From NCBI RefSeq assembly GCF_018325905.1, contig NZ_AP021901.1, positions 5,084,001 through 5,148,000 on the forward strand: 64,000 nucleotides of DNA, read 5' to 3'. This stretch comes from Pseudomonas sp. St316. Lineage in GTDB: Bacteria > Pseudomonadota > Gammaproteobacteria > Pseudomonadales > Pseudomonadaceae. Numbering within the stretch: the stretch's first letter is position 1; each line of letters starts with the position of its first letter. The translations under genes were made by a program, and so were the position numbers. This document shows, piece after piece, positions 52,768-61,274 of the stretch. Under the pieces are notes generated by a model. That model did not search any database. It was not told where the DNA came from and worked only from the letters and a program-made list of their open reading frames with translations.

Positions 52768-53800
52768 AACAACCTTCAGACAATGGTGGGGAACACCGCT
52801 GGTCGGCCTGGCCGGCGGTTACCTGGCCAGCCTTATCGGCTGGCCTTTGCCCTGGATGGTCGGCTCGTTGTTGGCGATCATCCTGGTGCGCTGCCTGACG
52901 CCGTGGCAGTTGATGGAAATCCCCGGCGGCCGTAAATGCGGCCAATGGGTGGTGGGCATCGGCATCGGCCTGCACTTCACCCCCGTGGTGATGGAGCAGG
53001 TATTGAGCCACTTCGGCCTGATCTTCTTCGGCGCGCTGATCACCAGCGTGTCCAGCGTGGTGAGTGTCTGGCTGATGCGTCGCACCGGCGAGGACCGCGC
53101 CACCGCGTTTTTTTCGAGCATGCCGGGCGGTTCCGGCGAAATGGTCAACCTCGGCGCCCGCAACGGCGCGGACCTCAGTCGTGTTGCTGCGGGCCAGAGC
53201 CTGCGGGTGCTGGTGGTGGTGCTGTGCGTGCCGGCGGCGTTCAAGTACCTGTTGGGCGAAGGCGCCCCGGTGCAACACGCCACCACGGTGGACTGGCTTT
53301 GGCTGGCGATCCTGTTCCCGGCGGGCGCCCTGCTCGCCTGGGTCTGGGAGCGCTTGCGCCAACCCAATCCCTGGTTGTTCGGGCCATTGCTGGTCAGTGC
53401 GGCGGTGAGCGTCGGTTGGGACCTGCACATCGGCCTGCCCAATGGCGCCAGCCAGGTCGGCCAATGGTTGATCGGCAGCGGATTGGGTTGTCATTTCAAC
53501 CGGCAGTTCTTTCGTCGGGCACCATCGTTCATGGGCCGCACGTTGGTGGGCACGGTGTTGACGATGCTGATCGCCACGCTCGCGGCCCTGGGCCTGAGCA
53601 GCCTGACTCATCTGGATTTGCGTTCGCTGACATTGGGCATGATGCCCGGTGGCATCGCCGAGATGAGCCTGACGGCGCAAACGCTGCAACTGTCGGTGCC
53701 GCTGGTGACGGCGTTGCAGGTGATGCGCTTACTGTTCGTGCTGTTTCTGGCGGAGCCGCTGTTCAGGTATTGGACGCGCAGGCCGGGTTCGGACATATAG
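52760..53800 (+). CDS. AbrB-family membrane protein
   Basis: A 346-residue protein with two similar halves of about five membrane helices each: GWPLPWMVGSLLAIILVRC with a ESSMPGGSGEMVNLGARNG-type segment (SMPGGSGEMVNLG), and GMMPGGIAEMSLTAQTLQLS in the second half. The repeated PGG..EM loops are typical of AbrB/DUF proteins linked to tricarboxylate or sulfonate genes. The 8-nt overlap with tctA suggests it is part of the same transport unit. Function unclear. Confidence 0.85.
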   Translation: MSETTFRQWWGTPLVGLAGGYLASLIGWPLPWMVGSLLAIILVRCLTPWQLMEIPGGRKCGQWVVGIGIGLHFTPVVMEQVLSHFGLIFFGALITSVSSVVSVWLMRRTGEDRATAFFSSMPGGSGEMVNLGARNGADLSRVAAGQSLRVLVVVLCVPAAFKYLLGEGAPVQHATTVDWLWLAILFPAGALLAWVWERLRQPNPWLFGPLLVSAAVSVGWDLHIGLPNGASQVGQWLIGSGLGCHFNRQFFRRAPSFMGRTLVGTVLTMLIATLAALGLSSLTHLDLRSLTLGMMPGGIAEMSLTAQTLQLSVPLVTALQVMRLLFVLFLAEPLFRYWTRRPGSDI

Positions 53801-53813
53801 ACCCAGTTGCCTT

Positions 53814-53890
53814 CATCGCGAGCAAGCTCGCTCCCACATGGGATCTGTGATGCACCATAGAACCCTGTGGGAGCGAGCTTGCTCGCGATG
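53814..53890. repeat. REP doublet (GTGGGAGC family), outward arrangement
   Basis: CATCGCGAGCAAGCTCGC then TGTGGGAGCGAGCTTGCTCG, between the AbrB-type gene and the convergent ung. Confidence 0.9.
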
Positions 53891-53910
53891 GGGCCTGCAT
53901 TGCCAACCGC

Positions 53911-54603
53911 TTAAACCGGCGGCAACCGCCAATCAATGGGCGCCTCGCCATGTTGCTCAAGGAATTTGTTAGTCCGACTGAAATGCCCGCACCCCAGAAA
54001 ACCCCGATAAGCCGACAACGGCGACGGGTGGACCGAGGTCAGCACCAGGTGTTTGGTGGCGTCGATCAGCTTCTGCTTGCTCTGGGCATGAGCGCCCCAT
54101 AGCAGAAAGACCAGGTTCTGCTGGTGCTCGCTGACCACTTCGATGACCCGGTCGGTGAAGTGCTGCCAGCCCTTGCCTGCATGGGCGTTGGCGTTGGCAC
54201 GCTCCACGGTCATGGTAGTGTTGAGCAGCAACACGCCCTGGTCGGCCCAGCTTTGCAGGTAACCGTGATTCGGGATGTCGATGTTCAAATCGCGCTTCAG
54301 TTCCTTGTAGATGTTCACCAACGACGGTGGCGCCGGCACGCCCGGTTGCACCGAGAAACACAAGCCATGGGCCTGGCCCGGGCCGTGGTACGGGTCCTGG
54401 CCGAGAATCACCACCTTGACCTTGTCCAGCGGCGTGGAGTTGAGGGCATTGAAAATCAGCGGTGCCGGTGGATAAATCTCCTTGCCGGCGGCGTATTCCC
54501 GACGCAGGAATTCGCGCAACTCTGCCATGTAGGGCTGGTCGAACTCGGCACGCAGTGCCTGCTTCCAGCTCGGTTCGAGTTTGATACGGTCGTCAGCAGT
54601 CAT
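53911..54603 (-). CDS. ung: Uracil-DNA glycosylase
   Basis: A 230-residue base-excision repair enzyme. Catalytic Asp70 is in [15 protein letters not shown] and His192 in [13 protein letters not shown]; the uracil pocket Asn is in [17 protein letters not shown]. Start ATG 54603 (MTADDRIKL) is chosen over 54660. No neighbours suggest a special role. Confidence 0.96.
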   Translation of the reverse strand: MTADDRIKLEPSWKQALRAEFDQPYMAELREFLRREYAAGKEIYPPAPLIFNALNSTPLDKVKVVILGQDPYHGPGQAHGLCFSVQPGVPAPPSLVNIYKELKRDLNIDIPNHGYLQSWADQGVLLLNTTMTVERANANAHAGKGWQHFTDRVIEVVSEHQQNLVFLLWGAHAQSKQKLIDATKHLVLTSVHPSPLSAYRGFLGCGHFSRTNKFLEQHGEAPIDWRLPPV

Positions 54604-54734
54604 GGTTGCATCCGGTAAAAACAATGGGCGCACCCTAGGAAAGCCTACATGGCTTGTCAATTGATCTGACGCAGAACCGGCACTTTCCTACGCAGCAGTC
54701 ATACTGATCATTCAAATTTCTGATCGAGGTCCCG

Positions 54735-55847
54735 ATGAATCTGCACTTCGAAGAACTCACCGGCATCGACGGTGCCCGTATCGGCATCGCCACCCTGGAC
54801 GCCGAAAAATCCCTGAACGCCCTGTCCCTGCCGATGATCAACGCCTTGCGTGAGCGTCTCGATGCCTGGGCCCGGGAGCCGCAGGTCGTTTGTGTGTTAT
54901 TGCGCGGCAATGGTCCCAAGGCATTTTGCGCCGGCGGTGAAGTGCGCAGCCTGGTGGAGGCCTGCCGCGCCCATCCCGGTGAAGTGCCGCCGCTGGCTGC
55001 GCAATTCTTCGCGGCGGAATACCGCTTGGACTTCAACCTGCACACCTACCCAAAACCCCTGCTGTGCTGGGGCCACGGCTATGTATTGGGCGGCGGCATG
55101 GGGCTGTTGCAAGGCGCCAGTACCCGCATTGTTACACCGAGCAGTCGCCTGGCAATGCCGGAGATCAGCATCGGCCTGTACCCGGATGTCGGCGCCAGTT
55201 GGTTCCTGTCGCGCCTGCCCGGCAAGCTCGGGCTGTTTCTCGGCCTGACCGGCGCCCACATGAATGCTCGGGATGCCATTGACCTGGGCCTGGCCGACCG
55301 TTTTTTGCTGGATGAACAACAGGACGACCTGATCGAAGGCCTGCTGCAACTCAACTGGCAGGAACAGACCGAGATGCAACTCAACAGCCTGCTCAAGGCC
55401 CTGCAACAGGAAGCTGTCGGCCAAATGCCCGAAGCCCAATGGCTGCCACGTCGGCAGAAAATCGATGAATGGCTTGATGTCAGCGATGTGCGCTGTGCCT
55501 GGAAAGCCCTCAGCCTGCTGGTGGACCACTCGGACCCACTGATCGCCCGCGCCGCCAAGACCATGACCGAAGGCTCGCCCTTGACCGCTTATCTGGTCTG
55601 GGAACAGATCGCCCGTGCCCGGCATTTGTCATTGGCTGGCGTGTTCAGGATGGAATACACCTTGAGCCTCAACTGCTGCCGCCATCCGGAATTCAGCGAA
55701 GGCGTGCGCGCGCGGCTGATCGACAAGGACCACAAGCCCCGTTGGCACTGGCCGGACATCAACCATGTGCCCGAAGCGGCGGTCGAGGCGCACTTTCACA
55801 AAGTGTGGGAGGGGCGGCATCCGTTGGCGGATTTGTCGAATGAGTAA
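54735..55847 (+). CDS. Enoyl-CoA hydratase/isomerase fold (3-hydroxyisobutyryl-CoA hydrolase type)
   Basis: A 370-residue crotonase-fold protein. Oxyanion loops: AFCAGGEVRSLVEACR and HGYVLGGGMGLLQGAST; catalytic region PEISIGLYPDVGASWFLSRL with Glu and Asp positions of HIBCH. Length exceeds ordinary enoyl-CoA hydratases and fits the HIBCH group, which hydrolyses 3-hydroxyisobutyryl-CoA in valine breakdown. It is isolated from valine genes. REPIN downstream. Confidence 0.9.
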   Translation: MNLHFEELTGIDGARIGIATLDAEKSLNALSLPMINALRERLDAWAREPQVVCVLLRGNGPKAFCAGGEVRSLVEACRAHPGEVPPLAAQFFAAEYRLDFNLHTYPKPLLCWGHGYVLGGGMGLLQGASTRIVTPSSRLAMPEISIGLYPDVGASWFLSRLPGKLGLFLGLTGAHMNARDAIDLGLADRFLLDEQQDDLIEGLLQLNWQEQTEMQLNSLLKALQQEAVGQMPEAQWLPRRQKIDEWLDVSDVRCAWKALSLLVDHSDPLIARAAKTMTEGSPLTAYLVWEQIARARHLSLAGVFRMEYTLSLNCCRHPEFSEGVRARLIDKDHKPRWHWPDINHVPEAAVEAHFHKVWEGRHPLADLSNE

Positions 55848-55882
55848 AGAACCTGGGTGAGCCCCTGTGGGAGCGACGCCCG

Positions 55883-55969
55883 GTGGGAGCAAAGCTTGCT
55901 CGCGATAGCGGTATACCCGTCACCACGAGGCAGACTGATCCGTCATCGCAAGCAAGCTTTGCTCCCACA
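55883..55969. repeat. REPIN (GTGGGAGC family), 87 bp
   Basis: GGTGGGAGCAAAGCTTGCTC arm and CGCAAGCAAGCTTTGCTCCCACA-type arm. A partial copy (TGTGGGAGCGA) precedes it at 55866. Confidence 0.9.
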
Positions 55970-55998
55970 AGTGTTATCCCGTCGGGTTTATTGCAGGC

Positions 55999-56033
55999 AC
56001 AAAAAAAGCGGCGCTCAATGCGCCGCTTCTTGT
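55999..56033 (-). terminator. Rho-independent terminator of the Tyr-rich lipoprotein gene
   Basis: AAGCGGCGC and GCGCCGCTT form a 9-bp stem with a short loop (TCAAT); on the minus strand it is followed by a run of seven T. Confidence 0.85.
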
Positions 56034-56043
56034 TGCCCAAAGA

Positions 56044-56433
56044 TCAGCGGTGGCTGCCCCGTCCATCGTGATCGCCGCGTCCCCGATGATCACGTCCGCC
56101 TCGACCGCCTCGGTCGTCATTCCAACCGCCCCGGTTATGGCCGTCCCAGCCACCCCGATTCGGATAAGACCGGTACGCCGCTCGCGGTGGCGAGTAGTAG
56201 CGTGGGCCTTGTTGGTAGTAACGCGGTGCCGAGTAATAGCGCGGCGCCGGTTGGTAATACCGCGGTGCGTAATAGCCACGCGGAGCCGAATAATAACTCC
56301 CGCCACCGTAATAGACCGGCGCCGGTGAGGTGTAGACCTCGGAACGGTAGTAGCTCGAGTCTCCGTCGTAATAAGGCACGCATGCCGAAAGAGTCAAACC
56401 GAGAAACGCAATGAGCAGCAGTCGTCGATACAT
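56044..56433 (-). CDS. Tyr/Arg/Gly-rich lipoprotein
   Basis: A 129-residue protein with lipobox LSAC (Cys18) after MYRRLLLIAFLGLTL. Mature sequence has about 22 Tyr in repeats such as APRYYQPAPRYYSAPRYYQQ and ends in a Gly/Arg/Asp/His-rich low-complexity tail. The composition suggests a surface or outer-membrane matrix-type protein, but I recognise no family with certainty. A terminator lies just behind its stop, so it is monocistronic. Confidence 0.75.
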   Translation of the reverse strand: MYRRLLLIAFLGLTLSACVPYYDGDSSYYRSEVYTSPAPVYYGGGSYYSAPRGYYAPRYYQPAPRYYSAPRYYQQGPRYYSPPRAAYRSYPNRGGWDGHNRGGWNDDRGGRGGRDHRGRGDHDGRGSHR

Positions 56434-56742
56434 GGCGGCCTCCTGGACCGCGAATGGGCCACATCAGCGACGCTGATGGGCGGCAGCCAACTTTGTGTGA
56501 CTGACGCATATTCAGACAGCAAATTCGGAATCTGGTGCGATGCGGCAACAACTAGAAACATGTCGCTCGTCGCCCTCTTCCAGTGCGCGACGGCACCACA
56601 AACAAGCACAAATGCGCCTTCAGTCATCCCTTACCAACACCTGCCCTCTCTGGCCCGGGCCTTTGCCCGAATTGGCACGGCTCTCGCTTTAACAAATTCC
56701 GTGCAGGAGTCATCACAGGTTCGCGGCACCACAATTTGCAAT
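56434..56742. other. 309-bp intergenic region upstream of the guanidine riboswitch
   Basis: It spans the gap between the lipoprotein gene and the riboswitch; the guanidine operon promoter should lie near 56690-56730. I see no gene or repeat in it. Confidence 0.45.
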
Positions 56743-56842
56743 GGCTGACTAGGGTTCCGGCTCGCTTCTGGCGAGTGGCTGGTCCGAGAGTTGGCGACCT
56801 CCAGTTGAGGTTACACGGCGGGACAAAAGCCCGGGAGACAAG
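56743..56842 (+). promoter_or_regulatory. Guanidine-I (ykkC/yxkD) riboswitch
   Basis: The conserved ykkC core blocks appear in order: CTAGGGTTCCG (56749), CTGGTCCGAGAG (56779), and ACACGGCGGGACAAAAGCCC with GGGAGA (56813 onward). The P1/P2 hairpins around GGCTCGCTTCTGGCGAGTGG are present. The element binds guanidinium and turns on downstream genes. It ends 58 nt before the ATG of the substrate-binding protein. Confidence 0.92.
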
Positions 56843-56899
56843 CCACCGTTCGCGGTGCCGCGTTGCTCCTGTCCGCCCTTGATCAACTGGAGAACCACC

Positions 56900-57967
56900 A
56901 TGCTCAAGCTTCGTCTGTCCGCCCTGCTGCTTGCCGCCCTCTCGGCCCTCGCGAGCTTCTCATCCGCCGCCGCCCAAAAAGACCACTTCAGCGTCTGCTG
57001 GACCATTTACGCCGGTTGGATGCCCTGGGAGTATGCCGGTAGCCAAGGCATCATCGATAAATGGGCGAAAAAATACGGCATCCAGATCGATGTCGTGCAG
57101 CTCAACGATTACGTCGAATCCATCAACCAGTACACCGCCGGTCAGTTCGACGGCTGCACCATGACCAACATGGACGCCCTGACCATTCCCGCCGCCGGCG
57201 GCGTGGACAGCACCGCGCTGATCGTCAGTGATTTCTCCAACGGCAACGACGGCATCGTCCTCAAGGGCGAGGGCAAGAAAGTCGCCGACCTCAAGGGCAT
57301 GGACGTCAATCTGGTGGAACTGTCGGTGTCCCATTACCTGCTGGCCCGCGCCCTGGATTCGGTGGGTCTCGCCGAGAAAGACTTGAAAGTCGTCAACACC
57401 TCCGACGCTGATATCTCTGCCGCCTTCAACACCGACCAGGTCAAGGCCGTCACCACCTGGAACCCGATGCTCTCGGACATCAAGGCCCAGCCCGGCGTGA
57501 GCGAAGTGTTCAACTCCAGCCAGGTTCCCGGCGAAATCATGGACATGATGGTGGTCAACACCCAGACCCTGCAGGACAACCCGGCCCTGGGCAAAGCGTT
57601 GACCGGTGCCTGGTTTGAAGTGGTGGCCCTGATGAACGCGAAAAACGCCGCGAGCAAGACCGCGCTGGAACACATGGCCAAGGCCTCGGGCACCGACCTG
57701 GCCGGTTTCCAGGCACAACTGGACACCACCAAGCTGTTCGCCACGCCCAAGGAAGCCCTGAGTTTCGCCACCAGCGAACAACTGCCCGCCACCATGGGCA
57801 AGGTGGCCGCGTTCTCGTTCCAGCACGGCTTGTTGGGTGAAGGTGCCAAGAGCACCGACGCGGTCGGCATGACGTTCGCCAATGGCGTGACCCGCGGCGA
57901 CAAGGCCAACCTCAAGCTGCGCTTTGACCCGACCTACGTACAGCTGGCCGCCGACGCCAAGCTGTAA
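56900..57967 (+). CDS. ABC transporter substrate-binding protein (guanidine/urea carboxylase-linked)
   Basis: A 355-residue periplasmic binding protein with signal peptide (LLAALSALASFSSAAA/QK). It is in the NMT1/SsuA-like family: FSVCWTIYAGWMPWEYAGSQ and YTAGQFDGCTMTNMDALT are diagnostic of the urea-carboxylase-linked group. Directly controlled by the upstream riboswitch, so it likely imports guanidine or a guanidine-related compound. Start ATG 56900 has GGAG 8 nt upstream. Confidence 0.9.
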   Translation: MLKLRLSALLLAALSALASFSSAAAQKDHFSVCWTIYAGWMPWEYAGSQGIIDKWAKKYGIQIDVVQLNDYVESINQYTAGQFDGCTMTNMDALTIPAAGGVDSTALIVSDFSNGNDGIVLKGEGKKVADLKGMDVNLVELSVSHYLLARALDSVGLAEKDLKVVNTSDADISAAFNTDQVKAVTTWNPMLSDIKAQPGVSEVFNSSQVPGEIMDMMVVNTQTLQDNPALGKALTGAWFEVVALMNAKNAASKTALEHMAKASGTDLAGFQAQLDTTKLFATPKEALSFATSEQLPATMGKVAAFSFQHGLLGEGAKSTDAVGMTFANGVTRGDKANLKLRFDPTYVQLAADAKL

Positions 57968-57982
57968 ACCGGAGGACCTGGC

Positions 57983-58798
57983 ATGCGCCTGATCAACCGC
58001 TACCCGGATCGTCCCAGCCGCTTGTTGCTGGTGATCCTGCCCTTCGCGCTGGTGTTGTTCGCCTACTTCATGGGCTCGGCCGAACGGTTGACGGACAACC
58101 CCAACGACAAGCTCCTGCCCAGTGCCGTGCAAATGGCCGATGCGGTCAAACGCCTGGCCTTCAGCGCCGATGCCCGCAGCGGCGAATACCTGCTCTGGCA
58201 AGACACCGCGTCGAGCCTGCGGCGGTTGGCCATCGGCCTGGGCATCAGCGCCCTGGCCGGGCTGTGCCTGGGCATCGCCGCCGGCACGTTGCCGCTGTTT
58301 GGCGCGCCGTTATCGCCGCTGCTCACGGTGGTGTCGATGGTGCCGCCGCTGGCGATCCTGCCGATCCTGTTCATCGTCTTCGGCCTGGGCGAACTGTCGA
58401 AAGTGATGCTGATCGTGATCGGCATCACACCGTGCCTGGCTCGCGACCTGGAGCAGCGCGCCCGGGAAATTCCGCCCGAGCTGCTGATCAAGGCCCAGAC
58501 CCTCGGTGCGTCGACCTGGACCCTGATGCTGCGGGTGGTGCTGCCGCAACTGCTGCCGCGCCTGTTGATTTCCCTGCGCCTGATGCTGGGGTCGGCCTGG
58601 CTGTTTCTGATCGCCGCCGAAGCCATCGCCTCCACCGATGGGCTGGGCTATCGGATTTTCCTGGTGCGTCGTTACCTGGCGATGGACGTGATCCTGCCTT
58701 ACGTGGTGTGGATCACCCTGCTCGCCTGGCTGATGGACTGGGGCCTCAAGCAGCTGACCCGGCAAGCGTTCCCCTGGTACGAGGGGGCGAAGGCATGA
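57983..58798 (+). CDS. ABC transporter permease
   Basis: A 271-residue BPD-type permease with six hydrophobic segments and the EAA loop QTLGASTWTLMLRVVLPQLL. Partner of the binding protein and ATPase. Its TGA overlaps the ATPase ATG (ATGA, 58795-58798). Under the riboswitch it belongs to the guanidine uptake system. Confidence 0.92.
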   Translation: MRLINRYPDRPSRLLLVILPFALVLFAYFMGSAERLTDNPNDKLLPSAVQMADAVKRLAFSADARSGEYLLWQDTASSLRRLAIGLGISALAGLCLGIAAGTLPLFGAPLSPLLTVVSMVPPLAILPILFIVFGLGELSKVMLIVIGITPCLARDLEQRAREIPPELLIKAQTLGASTWTLMLRVVLPQLLPRLLISLRLMLGSAWLFLIAAEAIASTDGLGYRIFLVRRYLAMDVILPYVVWITLLAWLMDWGLKQLTRQAFPWYEGAKA

Positions 58799-59583
58799 GT
58801 TTCATTACGGTGAACAATGTCTGGCAACAGTATGCCGATCAGGTGGTACTGGAGCGTTTGAACCTGAGGGTCGCCGAGGGTGAGTTCTGCACCCTGGTGG
58901 GCGCCTCGGGTTGCGGCAAGTCGACCTTCCTGCGGTTGCTGCTGGGCCAGGAGCGTGCCAGTCGCGGACAGATTCTCCTGGACGGCGAACCCTTGGCCGG
59001 CGAGCCGGATGCCAGCCGGGGCGTGGTGTTCCAGCGTTATTCGGTGTTCCCGCACCTGAGCGTGCTGGACAACGTGGCCCTGGGCCTGGAACTGCCGCGC
59101 TCGCCGCTGCTGGGCCGACTGTTTGGCAGCGCCAAGCGCCAGGCCCGCGAAGAAGCCGCGCAACTGCTGGACAAGGTCGGCCTGGGCCACGCGCTGGATA
59201 AATACCCGGCGCAACTGTCCGGGGGCATGCAACAGCGGCTGGCGATCGCCCAGGCACTGATCATGAAGCCGCGTGTCCTGCTGCTGGACGAGCCCTTCGG
59301 TGCCCTCGACCCGGGCATTCGCAAAGACATGCACGCCCTGTTGCTGGAGCTGTGGCGCGAAACCCGGCTGACGGTGTTCATGGTCACCCATGACCTGTCC
59401 GAAGGTTTCAGCCTCGGCACGCGCCTGCTGGTGTTCGACAAGGTCCGCGTCGATCCCCACGCCCCCGGCGCCTATGGCGCACGCATTACCTACGACATTC
59501 CATTGAACAGCGACCGCCGCACCGCCCGTGCCGCCGTCGACGCCCTGCCCGCCGAACTGGCCGGCACGTTGCGTATCGCTTGA
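58795..59583 (+). CDS. ABC transporter ATP-binding protein
   Basis: A 262-residue ATPase. Walker A GASGCGKST (36-44), signature LSGGMQQR (141-148), Walker B VLLLDEPFGALD (161-172), and the switch His in VFMVTHDLSEGF. It overlaps the permease gene by 4 nt. Its frame is open far upstream inside the permease gene, but the ATG at 58795 is the family start. Confidence 0.93.
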   Translation: MSFITVNNVWQQYADQVVLERLNLRVAEGEFCTLVGASGCGKSTFLRLLLGQERASRGQILLDGEPLAGEPDASRGVVFQRYSVFPHLSVLDNVALGLELPRSPLLGRLFGSAKRQAREEAAQLLDKVGLGHALDKYPAQLSGGMQQRLAIAQALIMKPRVLLLDEPFGALDPGIRKDMHALLLELWRETRLTVFMVTHDLSEGFSLGTRLLVFDKVRVDPHAPGAYGARITYDIPLNSDRRTARAAVDALPAELAGTLRIA

Positions 59584-59596
59584 AAGGAGTTTTTCC

Positions 59597-60322
59597 ATGA
59601 CCGACTCGACCCCATTGTTTGCACCTTTCGCCGAAGAACTGCTGCCCGGCGGCGGCCACCGTTCCTTCGTGCTCAAGCGCGGCCAACTGCTGCGCCTGAC
59701 CGACCTGCGCGGCGGGGCAAACGTCAGCTTGACGCTGCTCAATGCCAACGAAAAAACCGAACGCCTGAACCTGCCCGACAGCCTCAAATGCCAACACACC
59801 GCCAAGCTCACCGCAGGCCATTGCCTCTACTCCGACATGGGCCGGGTGCTGGCGGCCATCACCGCCGATACCTGCGGCTGGAGCGACAGCCTAGGCGGTG
59901 TGCTCTGCGCTGAGGAAGTCGCTGAAAAGTACGGTCAGGGCCGCTATCAGGAACTGCGCAACGGGTTCTTTCGCAACGGTACCGACAACCTGCTGGTGGA
60001 GCTGGGCAAATGGGGGCTGGGCCTGTCCGACCTGCTGATGACCCTCAACCTGTTCAGCCGGGTCGATGTCGATGAGCGCGGAGGCTTTCACTTCGTTGAA
60101 GGCAACTCCCAGGCCGGCGACTACATCGAGCTGTACGCACCGATGGACACCCTGGTGGTGCTGACCGCGCTGCAACACCCGATGGACCCGAACCCGCACT
60201 ACGCCCCGCAACCGCTCAAGCTCAGTTGGATGAACGCCGACGCCAGCGTCGCCGAGCACTGCCGCCATTCGCGCCCGGAAAACCAGCGCGGCTTCATCAA
60301 CACCGACCGCCTGTTCGCCTGA
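59597..60322 (+). CDS. Carboxyguanidine deiminase subunit (urea carboxylase-associated protein 1, DUF1989)
   Basis: A 241-residue DUF1989 protein. The metal-binding [20 protein letters not shown] (DTCG) motif and the second region [20 protein letters not shown] mark the UAAP1 type. In characterised operons UAAP1 and UAAP2 form the deiminase that processes carboxyguanidine to allophanate. Good ribosome site AAAGGAG with 7-nt spacing. Assignment to guanidine rather than urea use relies on the riboswitch. Confidence 0.88.
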   Translation: MTDSTPLFAPFAEELLPGGGHRSFVLKRGQLLRLTDLRGGANVSLTLLNANEKTERLNLPDSLKCQHTAKLTAGHCLYSDMGRVLAAITADTCGWSDSLGGVLCAEEVAEKYGQGRYQELRNGFFRNGTDNLLVELGKWGLGLSDLLMTLNLFSRVDVDERGGFHFVEGNSQAGDYIELYAPMDTLVVLTALQHPMDPNPHYAPQPLKLSWMNADASVAEHCRHSRPENQRGFINTDRLFA

Positions 60323-60333
60323 GGATCGCTGCC

Positions 60334-60975
60334 ATGTCACTCGCCATCGCCACCGCACACAAGCAACCCGATACTGCCGTCTACCGCGCCACGATTCCCG
60401 CCGGAGAACCCTGGCTGGTGGAGGTCAAGGCCGGCCAGACCCTGCGCATCCTCGACCTGGAAGGCAACCAGGCGGTCGATACGCTGTTCTACAGCCTGGC
60501 CAATCCCAAGGAACGCTACGACGTGCAGCGCACCCTGCGCCGGCAGAACAGCGTTTACCTGAGCACCGGCAGCGTGCTGTATTCCAACCTCGGCCACCCG
60601 ATGCTGACCATTGTCGAAGACACTTGCGGGCGCCACGACACCCTCGGCGGCGCCTGCGCCCAGGAAAGCAACACCGTGCGCTATGCCCTGGAAAAACGCT
60701 ACATGCACAGCTGTCGCGACAACTACCTGCGGGCCTGCGCCCACGACGGTCGGCTGGGCAAGGGCGACCTTGGGCCGAACATCAACTTCTTCATGAACGT
60801 GCCGGTCACCGCCGATGGCGGCCTGACCTTCGAAGACGGGATCTCGGCACCCGGGAAATACGTCGACCTGCGGGCCGAGATGGACGTGATCGTGTTGATC
60901 TCCAACTGCCCGCAACTGAACAACCCATGCAACGCCTACAACCCCACGCCAGCGGAGCTCTTGATATGGAACTGA
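60334..60975 (+). CDS. Carboxyguanidine deiminase subunit (urea carboxylase-associated protein 2, DUF1989)
   Basis: A 213-residue DUF1989 protein paralogous to its neighbour. The [18 protein letters not shown] metal motif and a Cys-rich region ([20 protein letters not shown]) are present; C-terminus [20 protein letters not shown] fits UAAP2. It starts 12 nt after UAAP1. A REPIN fills the gap to the carboxylase gene. Confidence 0.88.
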   Translation: MSLAIATAHKQPDTAVYRATIPAGEPWLVEVKAGQTLRILDLEGNQAVDTLFYSLANPKERYDVQRTLRRQNSVYLSTGSVLYSNLGHPMLTIVEDTCGRHDTLGGACAQESNTVRYALEKRYMHSCRDNYLRACAHDGRLGKGDLGPNINFFMNVPVTADGGLTFEDGISAPGKYVDLRAEMDVIVLISNCPQLNNPCNAYNPTPAELLIWN

Positions 60976-61072
60976 AACTCACCCGCCTGCGCCGCTGGCT
61001 GTTCGCGTTGTGCCAGAGCCGGTCGGGGCAGTGCATCAAATAGCCACCGATTTCATGAACACCCTCAACCCT

Positions 61073-61161
61073 TGTGGGAGCGAGCTTGCTCGCGATAGCG
61101 GTCTGTCAGTTACATCGCGGCTGGATGTACCGCCGCTATCGCGAGCAAGCTCGCTCCCACA
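61073..61161. repeat. REPIN (GTGGGAGC family), 89 bp, upstream of the carboxylase
   Basis: Arms TGTGGGAGCGAGCTTGCTCG and its complement. In reverse orientation it matches the intragenic copy at 63570-63658 with about five differences. It lies in the 299-bp gap between UAAP2 and the carboxylase. Confidence 0.92.
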
Positions 61162-61274
61162 GGGGGAGTCGGGTCTTTGGTTTCGCTCACGGGGACGACC
61201 CCGTTGGCCATCGAAAACTGCGGGACGGCCCGCATCCCAGTTCAGGCAGCACGCATGCCTGAGGGGGTTATGCC

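Noticed and set aside
60966..61043. A 25-codon ORF ([17 protein letters not shown]...) whose ATG overlaps the UAAP2 stop
   Set aside because: It has no conserved features, no independent ribosome site and is too short to support as a gene; overlap may be chance.
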